DNA of 46,079 nt from DAISIK01 sp036822055 (GTDB taxonomy: Bacteria > Verrucomicrobiota > Verrucomicrobiia > Opitutales > Puniceicoccaceae), in NCBI GenBank assembly GCA_036822055.1, contig DAISIK010000025.1, forward strand, positions 1 through 46,079, read 5' to 3'. Positions 44,035 to 46,079 of the stretch are shown piece by piece. Positions within the stretch are counted from its first letter, which is position 1. Each line of letters begins with the position of its first letter. The position numbers and the translations under genes are program-made. A model generated the notes under the pieces. It did not search any database and was not told the DNA's origin. It saw only the letters and a list, made by a program, of their open reading frames with translations.

Positions 44035-44697
44035 GGAGAATCGGAAGAAGACTTGCCCTCCAGCTTATCAAACCAGTGCAATTGAGCACTTTTTCGTTAC
44101 ACCTCTTCAGTACGGTCGAGTACCTCGGTAACCTTGACCCGACTTCCGCTCATTATTTGGATAGGATGCTGATTTCAGGCGACTAAAGTAAAGGGTTGCT
44201 GGTGTTGCCTAGGCTGGACTGAAAGTACCTCGTGCCCGCATCTAACCTTTGCCCGGGTTTGCGGATATGTTCAGGGACACGGAAGACGATGCCTCCTCCC
44301 TCTGCACAGTCTGGGCGCCGCTCACCCCCTGATATCGCGCCGTCCTGCTGCAAACTTTTGAAAAGTGGAGCCACCCCTTAAACAGATGGCACGACAAACC
44401 AATAGGATGGCTACGATCCGGCTGTGCGGAATGCCCGCCTAAGGTGAAAGGACCACCATTGCACCCCGAGTCATCTCCTCGACAGAAGCCCAATAATGGC
44501 TCCGCGAGAGAAGCCTCTTCTGCCCCGAAAGGATCAGCAAAAGTAGAAACATCCATCAGGCAGGCTTGTGGTTTCCGCCTCCCCTTCCGGTTTCATCTGG
44601 ATTGCGACCGATCCTCCCGCAGTAGTCACAATCCAGCGCCGATTTGCTTCGCCATTTGAAGCAAAGTTCGGTGTGCTCGGTTTCGGCTAAGGTTCCT
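44035..44697. other. long non-coding stretch before the exported-protein pair
   Basis: About 660 bp carry only short overlapping frames on both strands. I compared the stretch by eye with tmRNA, RNase P RNA and SRP RNA hallmarks and did not find their conserved cores. Composition is mixed with many short inverted segments (for example GGATTG...CAATCC at about 44599-44634). It could be decayed mobile DNA or an undescribed structured RNA; the sequence alone does not decide. Confidence 0.4.
44643..44665. other. perfect 8-bp hairpin upstream of the exported-protein gene
   Basis: TTTGCTTC and GAAGCAAA flank a 7-nt loop (GCCATTT). It sits about 30 bp before the ATG at 44698 and has no following T-tract. 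It may be a 5'-UTR element or protein-binding site for the downstream gene pair. Confidence 0.4.
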
Positions 44698-45222
44698 ATG
44701 CGACATCTATCTTTATTGATTCTGCTCACTGGGATGATCGGTTCCTTCTGCTTGGGGGAAGAGCGGACCGGTGCCACGGAACCCAACCCGCTAAGCACCA
44801 GCGAAGCGGAGGCCATCGTCGAGGCGCGGATGTTTGCCCGATCTGGCGAAGAATCGATTTACTCTTTAATCGAAGCAGCATATCGAGCTCTTCTTTTCCG
44901 TGAGCAAAGCTCAATCGTTGTTCCAGGTTGGAACGCTATTGCTGGTCTTGATCCAGTAAGAGGTGTTTCTCTAGACGATACTTCCGCAAGAGAAGTATTT
45001 TCTAGGATGGCCGAAACCCCTATTCCCGGCGGTGAAGACTTTAGGGTGGTTGTCCCCGGTGGTGACATAACTGACTTTGATGATCGCTGGACTTGGATTG
45101 ACGACTCAAGTCAAGGTATGTGGAAGCTCTGGACTGACTTCTCTATCGTTCAGCAGCGGAATTACGTTGAAATACCATTGACCACTCGTGCGGCTGGTTA
45201 CGCTTGGCTCCCAGTTCAATAA
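44698..45222 (+). CDS. unrecognised exported protein (first of a tandem pair)
   Basis: I do not recognise this 174-residue protein. From the ATG at 44698 (AAGG five bases upstream) it opens with a signal peptide, 'MRHLSLLILLTGMIGSFCLG', probably cleaved soon after. The mature part is acidic. It has a predicted helix near 'STSEAEAIVEARMFARSGEE', then 'FRVVVPGGDITDFDDRWTWI' and a C-terminal beta-like segment ending 'TTRAAGYAWLPVQ'. The next gene starts 5 bp after its stop, so the two are co-transcribed and may work together. Base composition falls toward AT from this gene on. A TTG at 44644 would extend it by 18 residues before the signal and is rejected. Confidence 0.65.
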   Translation: MRHLSLLILLTGMIGSFCLGEERTGATEPNPLSTSEAEAIVEARMFARSGEESIYSLIEAAYRALLFREQSSIVVPGWNAIAGLDPVRGVSLDDTSAREVFSRMAETPIPGGEDFRVVVPGGDITDFDDRWTWIDDSSQGMWKLWTDFSIVQQRNYVEIPLTTRAAGYAWLPVQ

Positions 45223-45226
45223 TACG

Positions 45227-45769
45227 ATGAAACGCCTCAAATCAGTCATTTTTTTATGCACGCTTTTATTTGCGTCTTTTGTGCATGGTGAAATCAAGAC
45301 TTTGGATTTTTCGGGAGGAGAAAATCCCTATTCTATTTTTGAGAAGGCTAGCGTTGAGTTAAAGCCCTTCAAAGGCATACCATATCTTCGACAAACAGGT
45401 TGCGGAAACTACAAAATAATACTCCCCGGAGGCATCATTTATGTGCTGGAAGTTGATCGGGGCGAAGTGCGTAGTGGTCTGGATGAAGAAGGAAATGCGA
45501 CGACCATCAAGTTCTTCACGAATAAGCTCTCGCTGGAGGCTTCCAAGAAGCTGGCCTATTCCTTCCATCACCAATTCAACCTCTCGACCGATCGACTTGA
45601 TCAATGGTTTGTTCAACTTGAGAATGGCGAAGCTTATTCCGCTTACGATGGAGGTGGTCTTTATTCTAACTTCCCGTTTCTTGCGATGTCTTTAAGGGCT
45701 TCGTTTGATAAATCGCAACCAGTGTTTGCTATTTTCAGTATAAGTTGGGATGAAAAGTTTTCGAAGTGA
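45227..45769 (+). CDS. unrecognised exported protein (second of a tandem pair)
   Basis: This 180-residue protein starts at ATG 45227 with a clear signal peptide ('MKRLKSVIFLCTLLFASFVHG'-like, hydrophobic core about 6-19, cleavage near AsxxHG). It has no family I recognise. A central 'GNYKIILPGGIIYVLEVDRG' recalls the 'FRVVVPGGDI' of the preceding protein, which might mean distant duplication. The gene is visibly AT-richer than the housekeeping genes. It ends in TGA at 45767-45769, after which the same frame stays open for another 56 codons. An upstream in-frame start at 45188 overlaps the previous gene and is not preferred. Confidence 0.62.
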   Translation: MKRLKSVIFLCTLLFASFVHGEIKTLDFSGGENPYSIFEKASVELKPFKGIPYLRQTGCGNYKIILPGGIIYVLEVDRGEVRSGLDEEGNATTIKFFTNKLSLEASKKLAYSFHHQFNLSTDRLDQWFVQLENGEAYSAYDGGGLYSNFPFLAMSLRASFDKSQPVFAIFSISWDEKFSK

Positions 45770-45937
45770 TCTGGGCGCGTTCTCTCCAATAATAAAGAGC
45801 TGAATATTATCTATGACATGCCTGAATTACTCAAAGGGGTTCCGGAATTTACAGAGGTTCCGGAGGTTGAACCCGTGATCGTTGAAGTGGGAAAGCCTGA
45901 ACCACTGATTTATTCAGAACCGGAGACTGACACATAG
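45770..45937 (+). pseudogene. in-frame open remnant after the TGA, Glu/Pro-rich tail
   Basis: Directly after the TGA of the preceding gene the same frame remains open for 55 sense codons to a TAG at 45935-45937. The last 39 codons (ATG 45818) encode an acidic stretch with repeated P-E / V-P-E units ('GVPEFTEVPEVEPVIVEVGK' and more). It may be a C-terminal extension cut off by a nonsense mutation, a small separate gene, or chance. The final stop lies at the edge of the IS630-like segment, so the frame may also have been truncated at its 3' end. Confidence 0.35.
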
Positions 45938-46079
45938 GCCTTCTTCAAAGGGCGCTGGGGTGTGAAACCCCAGCGTGCAAGCACAACACTCATCGTTTGT
46001 ATTCCATACTCGATACCGAAACGCTCCAGAATCAATTGACGAACTGCTTCACGGGTCCAAAGAGCGAAGCGCAATTTTA
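45910..46079 (-). pseudogene. IS630-family transposase fragment, cut by the window edge and truncated at its C-terminus
   Basis: The minus frame reads 'LRFALWTREAVRQLILERFG', then IEYGIQTMSVVLARWGFTPQ and RPLKKAY. This is the winged-helix / HTH block of IS630-type transposases (family form 'FALWTREAVRELIxxxFGIxxSxRTVxxYLxRWGFTPQKPLRRAY'). In intact elements the next residues lead into the DDE catalytic domain. Here the frame diverges after KKAY and stops about seven codons later (TAA at 45910-45912), so the catalytic domain is missing. The N-terminal part would lie beyond the right edge. It marks a decayed insertion beside the exported-protein pair. Confidence 0.75.

Noticed and set aside
44035..44697. 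tmRNA, RNase P RNA or integron attC site in the long gap
   Set aside because: I could not find the tag-peptide ending, the P4/CR-I core or paired attC core sites; only isolated similarities of a few bases.
1..46079. CRISPR arrays, tRNA or rRNA genes, phage modules
   Set aside because: No spaced direct repeats, cloverleaf T-arm motifs, rRNA-like blocks or phage structural genes were seen on either strand.

Overview
The window reads as a chromosomal segment of a Gram-negative bacterium. It has a TolC-type outer-membrane protein, lipoprotein-like and Sec signal sequences, a 13-subunit respiratory complex I cluster, RodA and an N-acetylmuramidase of the NamZ family. The protein flavours and the speA / carboxynorspermidine pathway cassette suggest Verrucomicrobiota (Opitutae-like). 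That placement is an impression, not an alignment result. GC content is moderate to high through most of the window and visibly lower at the right end.

Layout. 1-978: mostly empty, with a probable decayed HUH (Y1) transposase fragment at 460-798. 979-5588 (minus): a complete tripartite efflux operon in the order tolC-like, macA-like, permease, ATPase. 5656-6726 (minus): rfbB/rmlB, placed 19 bp behind nuoN. 6746-20299 (minus): nuoB-C-D-E-F-G-H-I-J-K-L-M-N in canonical order, with no nuoA in front of nuoB. 20594-25376 (plus): ppc, trhO and an unrecognised beta-propeller-like protein. 25373-32328 (minus): rodA, rng, glycerate kinase, a DUF2062 membrane protein, namZ and a small membrane protein in close succession. 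32428-33273 (plus): a LOG-family protein. 33339-34325 (minus): a divergent cation/Ca2+-exchanger-like membrane protein. 34757-35734 (plus): an alpha/beta hydrolase. 35739-38990 (minus): carB. 39327-39548 (plus): a tiny putative lipoprotein. 39687-44034 (plus): speA, carboxynorspermidine synthase and nspC. 44698-45769 (plus): two tandem unrecognised exported proteins, followed by an in-frame open remnant and a truncated IS630-type transposase running off the right edge.

How it fits together. Most of the window is housekeeping: NADH oxidation (nuo), anaplerosis (ppc), pyrimidine/arginine precursor supply (carB), elongation and recycling of peptidoglycan (rodA, namZ), RNA processing (rng, trhO), and a polyamine route from arginine through agmatine to carboxy(nor)spermidine. 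The agmatine-to-putrescine enzymes are not in the window. Both ends carry transposase debris, so they are the accessory-like parts.

I did not find a clearly new multi-gene system. The leads most worth a second look are the missing nuoA, the NuoG subunit without N7 cluster ligands, the exchanger-like protein lacking both ion-binding glutamates, and the low-GC exported-protein pair with a broken reading frame beside IS630 debris.
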